Origin: Parabacteroides faecis
GTDB lineage: Bacteria; Bacteroidota; Bacteroidia; Bacteroidales; Tannerellaceae
Length of the DNA stretch: 64,000 nt
NCBI RefSeq assembly: GCF_014647375.1
Contig: NZ_BMPB01000003.1
Location: forward strand, 62,001 to 126,000
Direction of reading: 5' to 3'
Shown here: piece after piece, positions 14,024 through 22,638 of the stretch
Layout of the letters: every line of letters starts with the position of its first letter
How positions within the stretch are numbered: position 1 is the first letter of the stretch
Position numbers and translations under genes: made by a program
The notes under the pieces: model-generated
Told to the model about the DNA's origin: nothing
The model's database searches: none
The model's input: the letters and a program-made list of their open reading frames with translations, nothing else

Positions 14024-15136
14024 TCAGGTAAAGGGATTACTGTCCCCACCTTTTACAAAATCCGCCGGGTAGTGGATCGATGAAATCACTTGATTATTTT
14101 TCAGTCGTATCCAGGATTTGAAAGAACGCTCGCCTTCGGTTAATTCGAATACACGTGCTCCGTTTCCTCCGGGTACGTCATGGTAGACCGTCTTGCCTCC
14201 TGTGAAACGTCCGTACCCCAAGAGAAGTCCTTTCCAGCGGGCAACATAATCGTTCACATGGTCATGGCCGACAAACGTAGCCATCACATCCCCGGCTTCG
14301 AGCATAGCCGTGAATAACCCGGAATTGATTACCGGTGCACAAGCTTTCTCTTTACGGATACCGATTAGCAACGTATTCTCGTCGGAAGCCGCCTGGTTAT
14401 ATTCAGGCACAGGGATATGGAAAAAGGCGAGTGCCGGAAGCGGCTTACCCCCATTCTTCGCCGTCAGCGCAGTACTGCATTTCCTGTACCAGTCGATCTG
14501 ATCCGGCTTGATCCAGTCGTAACCCTTGGTTTCCTCCTTCCGCGAATAAGCCAGGCTGTCGAAGCCGTACAGGATAAAAGCCTCTTTCGCATCTTTCGAG
14601 CTTCGTATCGGCAAGATGAAATTGGTAACACCGCTCAACCCTTCCACCGTGCCGGTCAGACTGCCCGGCATATCCTTGATGAACGTATAGATCTCCTGAC
14701 GCGTCATGTCATGTTCGTCATCGTGATTACCCAAAGTTACGGCAAACGGGATATTGCGGGAGATAACAGGCTCGAACGCCTTCCGAAACCCTTCCGCTGC
14801 CGGCTTGGCAAACACGATATCACCCGTATAGATCACGAAATCAGGCTTTTCGGCATCCAGTACTTCATTCATGCGTTCGGCAGCCTCTTCCGAAGCCGGG
14901 TTGCCCGGAACCCAGTGCACGTCGGTAAACTGTACGATCTTGAATTTACCGTCCGCATTAAACTTCAACTTGTCCGCATGCGCTTTATAAGACGCACTAT
15001 CCAGGTAAGACGCTCCGGTAGCCGTTTCTGCAACCTCTTTCATCGTACCCTTTCCGATTGCTTCTGCGCCGGAAACTCCTAAAAAAGACACCGGAAGCAA
15101 AAGCCCCGATGTCCGTAAAAACTCCTTTCTATTCAT
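14024..15136 (-). CDS. secreted calcineurin-like metallophosphoesterase
   Basis: A 370-residue protein with an N-terminal export signal ('MNRKEFLRTSGLLLPVSFLG', somewhat Tat-like but without a twin arginine). The metal-binding motifs of the calcineurin-like family are all present in order: 'VQFTDVHW', 'YTGDIVF', 'TLGNHDDEHD', 'FFHIPVPEY' and 'FVGHDHVNDY'. It should cleave a phosphomonoester or phosphodiester using two metal ions in the periplasm or at the surface. It follows the SusD-like gene by 11 bp and ends an operon with susC, suggesting uptake of a phosphorylated compound or phosphate release during uptake. Confidence 0.9.
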   Translation of the reverse strand: MNRKEFLRTSGLLLPVSFLGVSGAEAIGKGTMKEVAETATGASYLDSASYKAHADKLKFNADGKFKIVQFTDVHWVPGNPASEEAAERMNEVLDAEKPDFVIYTGDIVFAKPAAEGFRKAFEPVISRNIPFAVTLGNHDDEHDMTRQEIYTFIKDMPGSLTGTVEGLSGVTNFILPIRSSKDAKEAFILYGFDSLAYSRKEETKGYDWIKPDQIDWYRKCSTALTAKNGGKPLPALAFFHIPVPEYNQAASDENTLLIGIRKEKACAPVINSGLFTAMLEAGDVMATFVGHDHVNDYVARWKGLLLGYGRFTGGKTVYHDVPGGNGARVFELTEGERSFKSWIRLKNNQVISSIHYPADFVKGGDSNPFT

Positions 15137-15147
15137 GCCATTTCTTT

Positions 15148-16635
15148 TTATTTAATCCACCAAAGAGGATCAGATGTCCTGTCGTTTCCTCCGAACTGCG
15201 ACTGAAGGGCAGCCTGTACGCTGGCTGCATTATTATTATACTCGTCCTGCGGATACATCCAGCGGTATGGCAGACTCACTCCGGATGCCCGGCGAAATTC
15301 AGGATACCCCGTACGCAACTGGTCATAGTAAGGCATCCACATGCTGCCTTGCAGGAAAGTAGGGATATACTTTTGCAGGATGATACGCTCTATCTTCTGC
15401 TCTTTTGTCAGCGAAGAAGCATAAGCCACCTTGTCGCCCTGCAGATAGGTATCAGCAGCATCTTCCCCCAAATACTGGGCTACGGAAGAGGCATATTTCT
15501 CATAAAAGCGGAAAGAAGCCCTGACCGCCGATTCGTAAAACTCCTTGTCATCTCCGGAAATCCAGCCGCGAACCACCGCCTCCGCCAGAAGCAACTGCTG
15601 CTCGGTATATCCCAGCAGAATCATCGGCTCGTTAGTCGGATGCTGGTAATAACGGGTAGCCGGTTTGGAACAACCACCCAATGAGACTTTATCGTTCACT
15701 AGGCTGTAAGGGATTGCCGGATCGCCGCCATCATAGGAGGCGAAATCGTCCACGGCTAGTCCCGCCTTTTCCGCAGCAGGGGTCTGCGTACAGAAAGCAA
15801 ACAAACGGGGATCTTTACGGGTAGCCAGGACAGCCACATAAGTAGAATCCATATAACGCCCCGAACCGAAGTCGCTGTCATTGAAATAAGGATAGCGGTC
15901 ATCCTGCTGATCGAGGAATACCAGCTGGCCATTGTCGGCTTCGCCGGTCATCAGCGGTTCGTCCCGGAAGATACGGGCAAAGGTTGACTTCACATCTATC
16001 CCGCCTACGGTCTGTTTGTTCGACAAGGACATCAGGACCCGCAGCCGGTAGGCATTGATCAGGCGGCGCCATTTCAGCAGGTCGCCTCCATAGATAATAT
16101 CGCCGCTGATAATGCTATTATTGTCGGTCAACAACGTATTTGCTTCATCCAGTTTGGCCAGCACGGTAGACAGTACCGTCTCCTGCGAGTCATATTTGGG
16201 TTGGTACAATTCGTTCGTTTCGCCCTGCAAGGCTTCGCTGCAAGGCACATCACCGAACATCATCGTCAACATATAATAATAATGTGCTTCAAAGAAAAGA
16301 GCCAAAGCCTCATAAGCCGTCTCGTTACTCTTCTCCGCTTCCTCTTTCATCTTCGTCACATCGCGCAGGCTACTGTAGTAACCGAAGCCGCCGCGTGTCC
16401 ATTTATACACCTGGTAAGGACTTTCGCCGGAGGTCAGCACCAACTGTTTCGTAGCGTGGCAAACCTGTGCATCCGATTCTTCGAATGTTTTGAAAGACAA
16501 TCCGGTAAGCAAGAGTGCCGGATCGGTGGTCGTCGGGTTGTTCGGATCGACATTCATCTCTTCCAGGTCGATACACGAGTTGCAGGTGAATGCCAGAGCG
16601 GCACCGGCTGCTATATATTTCAGATATTTCTTCAT
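15148..16635 (-). CDS. SusD/RagB-family lipoprotein (SusD-like_2 type)
   Basis: Surface substrate-binding lipoprotein that caps a SusC channel. The lipobox is 'FTCNSC', and the mature N-terminus 'IDLEEMNVDPNNPTTTDPAL' is characteristic of the SusD-like_2 subgroup. The 495 residues are helical-repeat rich, with the conserved 'PMILLGYTEQQLLLAEAVVRGW' segment in the C-terminal half. It lies 15 bp after its susC partner and 11 bp before the metallophosphoesterase gene. This subgroup is less well characterised than starch-type SusD, so its ligand need not be a glycan. Confidence 0.92.
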   Translation of the reverse strand: MKKYLKYIAAGAALAFTCNSCIDLEEMNVDPNNPTTTDPALLLTGLSFKTFEESDAQVCHATKQLVLTSGESPYQVYKWTRGGFGYYSSLRDVTKMKEEAEKSNETAYEALALFFEAHYYYMLTMMFGDVPCSEALQGETNELYQPKYDSQETVLSTVLAKLDEANTLLTDNNSIISGDIIYGGDLLKWRRLINAYRLRVLMSLSNKQTVGGIDVKSTFARIFRDEPLMTGEADNGQLVFLDQQDDRYPYFNDSDFGSGRYMDSTYVAVLATRKDPRLFAFCTQTPAAEKAGLAVDDFASYDGGDPAIPYSLVNDKVSLGGCSKPATRYYQHPTNEPMILLGYTEQQLLLAEAVVRGWISGDDKEFYESAVRASFRFYEKYASSVAQYLGEDAADTYLQGDKVAYASSLTKEQKIERIILQKYIPTFLQGSMWMPYYDQLRTGYPEFRRASGVSLPYRWMYPQDEYNNNAASVQAALQSQFGGNDRTSDPLWWIK

Positions 16636-16650
16636 TGCTTTATCGTAGGA

Positions 16651-19600
16651 TTATAATTTGATGGTTGCACTGATACCGATATAACGGGCGGAAGGGTCCT
16701 GCAGGTCCGAGTCGCTGGCACCGAAGTCGGGATCGAGGTAAGGCGTTTTCTTCCAGACAGCCAGGTTGTTGCCGAACAGGGTCAGATCCAGTCCCTTGAT
16801 CACATTCGACTCGAAGAGGTTCTTCAGGTCGTAAGACACAGCCACACGGCGCAGCTTCAAGTAAGAGCGGTTGAAAGTGTTGGCGAACAACTCGTTCTCG
16901 CTGGTACGGACCACGGCACGATACGGATAGTTCTGTGCCCAGGTCTGGATATTGACAGCCGTTTCATTCTTCTTGTACACACGGGTATCTGTCAGGATAT
17001 TCCCGTTCACATCATAGGTAACCTCACCGCTGACGATGTTTACGCCTTCCGGCACATAGATCGCCTTGCCACCGTTCTCATATTCTTCCTGACGGTACAT
17101 GGTCGACTTCGGATGTTTTCCGCCCCACCACATCTTCTGGGTGGTAGTCGAGACCAATGTGCCGCCGATCGCTCCGTCCATATCGATATTGACGGTAAAC
17201 TTTTTGATCTTAAACGTATTCTGAAGTCCGTAGCGAACATCGGGTGACTGGTTACCGATATGGGTGGTAAACGCGCTCTGGGTCGGCATGCCGTTAGCAT
17301 CCAGTATCAGCTGGCCGTCCGGAGTCTTTTCCCATTCGGTAGCGTACATGGCATCCGCCCGGTCGCCCACCTTCAGGTCGCCGAATTTATCCTGACCGCC
17401 GTAAATCTTTGTCAGCTTGCGGATATTACTGCTCCAGTTGGTCGACACATTCCAGGTGAAGTTCTTATTCTGTACAGGTGTGGCGTTCACGATCAGTTCA
17501 AAACCGTTCGTCGTATATTCATTGCCGTTCACAAAGCGGTAAGGGAAACCGGAAGCCTCGGAGATAGGCAGCTTGATGATACTGTTCTGGTCGAGCATAC
17601 GGTAGTAAGTCAGATCCAACCCCAGACGGTTATGCAGGAACGAAGTCGACATACCGACTTCAAAGGAAGAGGTCTTCTGAGGCAGGATATCCGGATTCAC
17701 CAGGGCTGTCACCGTTCCGGAGCCGGAAGGATCGGTCACGTCATTCGGATACGTCACCGAAGGCGTACTGCCATAGAGGATACCTTTTGCATAGGTCGCC
17801 TGCAAGGCGTACGGATCGAGGTCGCTGGATACCTGTGCCCAGGCAGCATTGACCTTCAGATAATCCATCCACGAAGGCAGCTTCACATATTCGTTCACCA
17901 GTGTACTGGCAGAAACAGAGGGATAGAAATAAGAATTGTTGGCAGCCGAAAGCGTAGACGACCAGTCGTTACGTCCGGTGAAGGTCAGGAAAAGCGCTTC
18001 AAACAGGTCGATGTTCACAGAGCCATAGACACTCTCGATTGCCTTCTCGTTCATCAGGTTGGTTGCACTGACCGGGTTCAGGCTGTTTCCCATATTATAT
18101 ACTTTCGGAACGATCAGTCCGTCGGTAGCCTGTGTTTCCTTGCGTATCTGGCGGTAGTAGAGTGAAGTTCCGAGATTGGCCGTAAAGGCGAAATCCTTGC
18201 TGACTGCCTGTGTATAAGTAGCCAACGCATCCGCATTGATATCCAGCTGATCGCTGTTCCAGGTCTTATAATCACCGTTACGTGAATCGCCGTAGTTCAT
18301 ATACGACTTCGGGCTTTTCATATCTTCAAACGTACTTTCCAGACGACCGGCGGCACGTCCCTGCAGGGTCAGTCCGGGCAATACATCCCAGTTGAGTTTC
18401 ACCTGCCCGTTCACTGTATTGCGGTCGTGTTTCTGTGTCAGCTCATTGGCTGCAAAATAAGGGTTGTTATACCAGGCATAGTTATAGTTTGCCTGCCGGG
18501 TTCCTTCCGAATCCGGACGATACAGATGTTGTGACAGTTCCTTCCCGTTCACATCGTTACCCATCCACAATAGGATCGTGTACATGTGATTCTTCGGTCC
18601 GTAGCCATAGCGGGGATAGTTTGGGGAATAAACCTTATTATATGACAGGTTGGAAGAAAGAGTCACCGTATTGCTCAGGTTGAACATACTGTTAAAGTTC
18701 AGGCCGCCCGTATAGATCGAGGTATTCGGAACCTGTCCGCGTTGTTTGGAGAAATCGCCGTTGAAGTTGTAATTGGCTTTCTTTGTCTTATTTGCCACGG
18801 AGAAAGTCGCTTTGGTGATCACACCCGTACGAAGGAAATCCTTCAGGTTGTCGTGTGCCTCCCAGGTGATCGGAACACGTTCGTAGCGTGTACGGTCGTC
18901 GTAGACAGAGCCGGAGACATCGCCCCACCAGGGGATCACTTCACCTGTTTGCTTGTCACGGATCGGGCTGTTCCACTGGGCTATCTTCTGCCCTTCAAAA
19001 CGGGGCCCCCACGTCATATCCCCATCGGAGATACCGCCGTCGGCACCGTCCCAGAACTCATACTGTCCGTTTGAACCGGAACCGAACTCATTCTGTGTCT
19101 CGGGAAACACGGTGAAACCAGCCGTTACCATGCTGGATATGCCGGCTGTTACCACCAGACCCTCTTCTTTCGCCAGCCTGGTCGTGATCAGGATCGCACC
19201 GTCCTTTCCCCGCGAACCGTACAGAGCTGCGGCGGCCGTACCTTTCAGCACGTTGATACTTTCGATATTCTCCGGAGAGACATCGAACAGGTCTGACTCC
19301 ACCGGAATACCGTCCACTACCATCAGCGGTGTTTTACCCCGCAGAGAAAAACTCGGTGCCTGGAAGATACCTGTCGGGTTATTAACGGTCAGACCGGCGA
19401 CTTGACCGGAGAGGGCATTACCCACGTTCACCGTACCCGGTTGTTCAAGGGCTTCCGTGCTCACTTGCTGGGTGGTATAACCTAGTTTCTTTTTCTGTTG
19501 TTTGATACCGATGGCTGTTACCACCACCTCGTCGATTAGCTTGACGTCGTCGGACATCTCTACATTGATAACCTTCAGATCGCCTATCGGGCGTTCCACC

Positions 19601-19833
19601 GTTTCGTATCCGACAAAAGAGAATATCAGGGTAGCGTTCTTCGGCGCTTCAATCTCGTAGTTACCGTCTATATCGGTTACTGTACCGACCGTAGAGTTCT
19701 TCACGACTACTGCAGCTCCAATCACAGGACCCAGCTTGTCCGTTACCGTACCGGTCACTTTCACCGACTGGGCAAAAGCCAGGGAGGTGCAGATAAGGAG
19801 TCCGCAAATCATTAAGTAAAATTTGTTCTTCAT
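16651..19833 (-). CDS. SusC/RagA-family TonB-linked outer-membrane transporter
   Basis: A 1060-residue TonB-dependent channel. The signal peptide ends 'CTSLAFAQ'. A carboxypeptidase-regulatory-like domain follows ('VTGTVTDKLGPVIGAAVVVK', 'VTDIDGNYEIEAP'). Next come the TonB box region 'IDEVVVTAIG', the plug ('LSGQVAGLTVNNPTG', 'INVLKGTAAAALYGSRGKDG') and a long beta-barrel. It lacks the N-terminal STN signalling domain seen in the other three SusC proteins here, and no sigma/FecR pair is adjacent, so regulation differs. It works with the SusD-like protein encoded 15 bp downstream. An unknown secreted protein gene lies 103 bp upstream on the same strand. Confidence 0.95.
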   Translation of the reverse strand: MKNKFYLMICGLLICTSLAFAQSVKVTGTVTDKLGPVIGAAVVVKNSTVGTVTDIDGNYEIEAPKNATLIFSFVGYETVERPIGDLKVINVEMSDDVKLIDEVVVTAIGIKQQKKKLGYTTQQVSTEALEQPGTVNVGNALSGQVAGLTVNNPTGIFQAPSFSLRGKTPLMVVDGIPVESDLFDVSPENIESINVLKGTAAAALYGSRGKDGAILITTRLAKEEGLVVTAGISSMVTAGFTVFPETQNEFGSGSNGQYEFWDGADGGISDGDMTWGPRFEGQKIAQWNSPIRDKQTGEVIPWWGDVSGSVYDDRTRYERVPITWEAHDNLKDFLRTGVITKATFSVANKTKKANYNFNGDFSKQRGQVPNTSIYTGGLNFNSMFNLSNTVTLSSNLSYNKVYSPNYPRYGYGPKNHMYTILLWMGNDVNGKELSQHLYRPDSEGTRQANYNYAWYNNPYFAANELTQKHDRNTVNGQVKLNWDVLPGLTLQGRAAGRLESTFEDMKSPKSYMNYGDSRNGDYKTWNSDQLDINADALATYTQAVSKDFAFTANLGTSLYYRQIRKETQATDGLIVPKVYNMGNSLNPVSATNLMNEKAIESVYGSVNIDLFEALFLTFTGRNDWSSTLSAANNSYFYPSVSASTLVNEYVKLPSWMDYLKVNAAWAQVSSDLDPYALQATYAKGILYGSTPSVTYPNDVTDPSGSGTVTALVNPDILPQKTSSFEVGMSTSFLHNRLGLDLTYYRMLDQNSIIKLPISEASGFPYRFVNGNEYTTNGFELIVNATPVQNKNFTWNVSTNWSSNIRKLTKIYGGQDKFGDLKVGDRADAMYATEWEKTPDGQLILDANGMPTQSAFTTHIGNQSPDVRYGLQNTFKIKKFTVNIDMDGAIGGTLVSTTTQKMWWGGKHPKSTMYRQEEYENGGKAIYVPEGVNIVSGEVTYDVNGNILTDTRVYKKNETAVNIQTWAQNYPYRAVVRTSENELFANTFNRSYLKLRRVAVSYDLKNLFESNVIKGLDLTLFGNNLAVWKKTPYLDPDFGASDSDLQDPSARYIGISATIKL

Positions 19834-19936
19834 ATCTAAATTAATTGGTGTACATAGAAAGCCGGAGGCAGGAAACAGACCTGCCCTAAAACTTTATTTA
19901 TCAACAAAACTTATCAGGGGAAAGAGGGGGGGGAAA

Positions 19937-20473
19937 TTAATAGAGGTTCTTCAGTTTAACGTTGTCGAAGATAGCCAGTAGGCGGGATGAATCTTTTTTA
20001 TTACCCTGGAGGGCTTCTTCAAAGGTGTTGGTATCGGAGTCGATAGCAGCCAGGGCGATCTTCAGGACATTCGCGAACTCGTCTGCTGCAGCTTCCTTCG
20101 TCATTTTATTGCTTTTCACATCCTTGTTCAACTGCTTTTCGATGGAACGGACCGCATTGTAGATACCCGGTTTGCGGATCACCGTGCGGCGGGCAGGATC
20201 ACCCGGAACCACTTCCTCTTTCACCACATACATATCCATAAACGCATTATACAAGCATCCGACCTCCTTACCGAACTTATGATTGTTTGCGTTAGCCAGT
20301 TCTTCAGCAGTAGGTTCCTGTTGGGTGGAATAGAACTCCCATGTTTCGACAGGAGCAGCTTCCACACTTGTTTTGCCAGCCTTGTCATTATCTCCATCGG
20401 CAACTGTCACGGCATGCAACATGGAGAACGAAGTACCTAATAAAACAACTAATAACACTAAACTCTTTTTCAT
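19937..20473 (-). CDS. secreted protein of unknown function
   Basis: I do not recognise this 178-residue protein. It has a clear signal peptide ('LVLLVVLLGTSFSMLHAV'). The mature part is hydrophilic and mostly helical, with no cysteine pairs of note beyond 'GCLYNAF' and no catalytic motif that I can name. The gene precedes susC by 103 bp on the same strand, after a -7 box, so it may be the first gene of the susC-susD-phosphoesterase operon. The gap to susC holds a GGCAGG/CCTGCC hairpin (19867-19885). An accessory binding or maturation role for the uptake system is possible but unproven. Confidence 0.75.
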   Translation of the reverse strand: MKKSLVLLVVLLGTSFSMLHAVTVADGDNDKAGKTSVEAAPVETWEFYSTQQEPTAEELANANNHKFGKEVGCLYNAFMDMYVVKEEVVPGDPARRTVIRKPGIYNAVRSIEKQLNKDVKSNKMTKEAAADEFANVLKIALAAIDSDTNTFEEALQGNKKDSSRLLAIFDNVKLKNLY

Positions 20474-20505
20474 AACTGTTTTTCTTTTTCTATTAAATTA
20501 CGCTG

Positions 20506-20513
20506 CAAATGTA
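20506..20513 (-). promoter_or_regulatory. candidate -7 box (TACATTTG)
   Basis: On the minus strand TACATTTG lies 32 nt before the start of the unknown secreted protein gene and matches TAnnTTTG. It probably starts the transcript of this gene and perhaps of the susC operon. The -33 element is not convincing. Confidence 0.45.
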
Positions 20514-20635
20514 GAGGAGGCATGTTACAAAACAGATACAAAGGAATTAAGTTATATTTACCTTTCTATTACAAAGCAGGAACCCTATTTAATGGGGAAA
20601 CCCTGTCCTATAACCGGTTTGTAAAGAAATTATCC

Positions 20636-20643
20636 TATATTTG
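20636..20643 (+). promoter_or_regulatory. candidate -7 box (TATATTTG)
   Basis: TATATTTG lies 31 nt before the ATG of the oxidoreductase gene. A TTTG at 20618-20621 is 14 nt upstream, shorter than the usual 19-21 nt, so the -33 assignment is uncertain. Confidence 0.45.
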
Positions 20644-20674
20644 AAGAAAATTAATCTTTTATGCTTTTTATACT

Positions 20675-21946
20675 ATGAATACAGAGAAAACTACTCCCGT
20701 CACCGCGATCGTACTGGGAGCCAGCGGACGAGGAAAATTGTACGGTGACTATTCACTGGAACATCCGGATGATCTACAAATAACAGGTATCGCCGAATTA
20801 GTCGAACTGCGGTGTAACATATACGGCGACAAATACCATGTCCCAAAGGAAAACCGTGTCGCCACCTGGGAAGAGCTGCTCAGCCGTCCCAAGTTTGCCG
20901 ACGCCGTGATCATTGCTACCCCCGACCATCTGCACTATGCCCCCTGCATGAGAGCACTCGACCTGGGATACGATATCCTGCTCGAAAAACCGATTGCACA
21001 GACCGACGAAGAGTGTCGCCGTCTGGTGGCTTATGCCAGGGAGAAAGGTAAGATCGTAGGTCTTACCCATGTGCTCCGTTATTCGCCTTATTTCCTGATG
21101 CTGAAAGAGATGATCAGCAGCAAGGCGATCGGCGAGCTGGTCAGCATCCAGCATTTCGAGCCAGTAGAACATGTGCATATGTGCCATTCGTATGTACGCG
21201 GAAGCTGGCGCGATTCGGAAAAGAGCACGCCGCTGGTACTGGCGAAATCGAGCCACGACCTCGATATCCTGCACTGGATGATCGGCAAGCCCTGTAAGAA
21301 GGTAGTCGCCTTCGGTGAGCTGACGCACTTCAAAGCGGAGAATGCTCCGGAAGGTGCCCCGGCACGTTGTACCGACGGTTGTCCGGCAGAAGCGACCTGC
21401 CCCTACTCCGCCCTGAAGATTTATCACCGCGACCGTACCTGGCTCTATGTGTTCGACCTTCCGGAAGACCCGGACAAACAGGGTGACGTCATCCTGGAGA
21501 ACCTGCAGACGGGCCCGTACGGCAAATGCGTTTACCACTGCCAAAACAACCAGCCGGATCATTATATGATGTTGATGGAGTTTGAAGGAGGCGTTACGGT
21601 CAACTTCTCGATCGAGGCTTTCACCTCCTATGGCGGACGCCGCACCCGTATCATGGGGACACGGGGCGATATCGTCGGCGATATGGAAGAGTTCACCCAT
21701 ACCGATTTCGCCACCGGCCTGTCCAAAACATACAACGCCAACGCTGAAGATGCCCTCAACTACGAAGGTGTCGGCCACGGAGGAGGCGATGCCGGCATGA
21801 TCCGCGATTGGATAGAGGCCATCCGCCGCCAGGATGCCAGCCTGATGAGCACACCGCTCGACGAGTCGCTGGAAAGCCACCTGATAGCGTTTGCAGCCGA
21901 AAGAAGTAGGAAGGAGGGAAAAGTGGTAACTCTCCCAAACCCTTAG
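20675..21946 (+). CDS. Gfo/Idh/MocA-family NAD(P)-dependent oxidoreductase
   Basis: A 423-residue cytoplasmic enzyme. The N-terminal Rossmann fold starts at 'TAIVLGASGRGKLYGDYS'. The family motif 'EKPIAQT' holds the catalytic-region lysine ('DILLEKPIA', near residue 105). The C-terminal domain includes 'SSHDLDILHWMIG', where the conserved histidine sits. Such enzymes oxidise or reduce sugars or cyclitols. There is an unusual cysteine-rich insertion ('ARCTDGCPAEATCPYSALKI'), with a further Cys pair near 'GKCVYHCQNNQ', that could bind a metal. There is no signal peptide, so it is not a secreted GH109-type glycosidase. It stands alone: the next gene is convergent only 10 bp away. Confidence 0.88.
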   Translation: MNTEKTTPVTAIVLGASGRGKLYGDYSLEHPDDLQITGIAELVELRCNIYGDKYHVPKENRVATWEELLSRPKFADAVIIATPDHLHYAPCMRALDLGYDILLEKPIAQTDEECRRLVAYAREKGKIVGLTHVLRYSPYFLMLKEMISSKAIGELVSIQHFEPVEHVHMCHSYVRGSWRDSEKSTPLVLAKSSHDLDILHWMIGKPCKKVVAFGELTHFKAENAPEGAPARCTDGCPAEATCPYSALKIYHRDRTWLYVFDLPEDPDKQGDVILENLQTGPYGKCVYHCQNNQPDHYMMLMEFEGGVTVNFSIEAFTSYGGRRTRIMGTRGDIVGDMEEFTHTDFATGLSKTYNANAEDALNYEGVGHGGGDAGMIRDWIEAIRRQDASLMSTPLDESLESHLIAFAAERSRKEGKVVTLPNP

Positions 21947-21956
21947 GCAAGAGTCT

Positions 21957-22628
21957 CTAGCAGATCAATTTATATCCGATCCCCCGTACATTCAATAGTT
22001 TGATACGGGGGTCTTTTTCCAGTTTATGCCGGAGTTTGGTGATGAAGACATGCAAGCTGCGGGTATTGTAAAAACTGTCATTTCCCCACAGTTCAAGTAG
22101 AATATCCTTGGTATTGACCGGAAAATTACCGCTCTCGCAAAGCAACCGGAGCAACTCCGACTCTTTGAAGGAAAGCTCGACTGATTCCCCCCCTGCCTCC
22201 AAGGTCTGTGTAGACGGATAAAACGTGTACAACCCGATTTCGTGATACGCAACGGCGATAGGCTCAGCCTTGCTTTTGACGATCAAGGCCTTCACACGGA
22301 CAATCAGTTCGCGCAGGCTGAAAGGCTTCCGCAGGTAATCGTTCGCCCCCAGTTCGAACCCTTGCACGATATCGTCTACCGACGAGCGGGCACTGAGGAA
22401 CAGGACGGGCACCTCCTTATCCATCCGACGGATGCGGCGCACCATCTCGAAACCATCCACCTCCGGCATCATCACATCGGCAATGATCAGTGCCGGATGC
22501 TCTTTAAAATAATGCTCTATCCCATCCAGTCCGTCACGTGCTACCGCCACTTCATAGCCTTCCTCCTCCAATGCGTCTTTGACGATCATGGCCAGGGAGA
22601 TTTCGTCTTCTACTAATAAAATATCCAT
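21957..22628 (-). CDS. OmpR-family response regulator
   Basis: A 223-residue transcription factor. The receiver domain has the acidic pair in 'LLVEDE', the phospho-acceptor Asp51 in 'IADVMMPEVDG' and the conserved lysine in 'DYLRKPFSLREL'. The C-terminal winged-helix DNA-binding domain ends 'ITKLRHKLEKDPRIKLLNVR', followed by the typical 'GIGYKL' end. The cognate kinase gene is 10 bp upstream in the same operon. The pair lies divergent to an outer-membrane barrel gene, a plausible target. Confidence 0.93.
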   Translation of the reverse strand: MDILLVEDEISLAMIVKDALEEEGYEVAVARDGLDGIEHYFKEHPALIIADVMMPEVDGFEMVRRIRRMDKEVPVLFLSARSSVDDIVQGFELGANDYLRKPFSLRELIVRVKALIVKSKAEPIAVAYHEIGLYTFYPSTQTLEAGGESVELSFKESELLRLLCESGNFPVNTKDILLELWGNDSFYNTRSLHVFITKLRHKLEKDPRIKLLNVRGIGYKLIC

Positions 22629-22638
22629 AAGCTTGGGG

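Noticed and set aside
20798-21880. 360-codon minus-strand frame opposite the oxidoreductase gene
   Set aside because: Shadow frame; the plus-strand protein has all Gfo/Idh/MocA motifs.
20675-21946. GH109 NAD-dependent alpha-N-acetylgalactosaminidase
   Set aside because: Tempting given the GalNAc theme, but it has no export signal, has a cysteine-rich insertion, and is not in the GalNAc operon.
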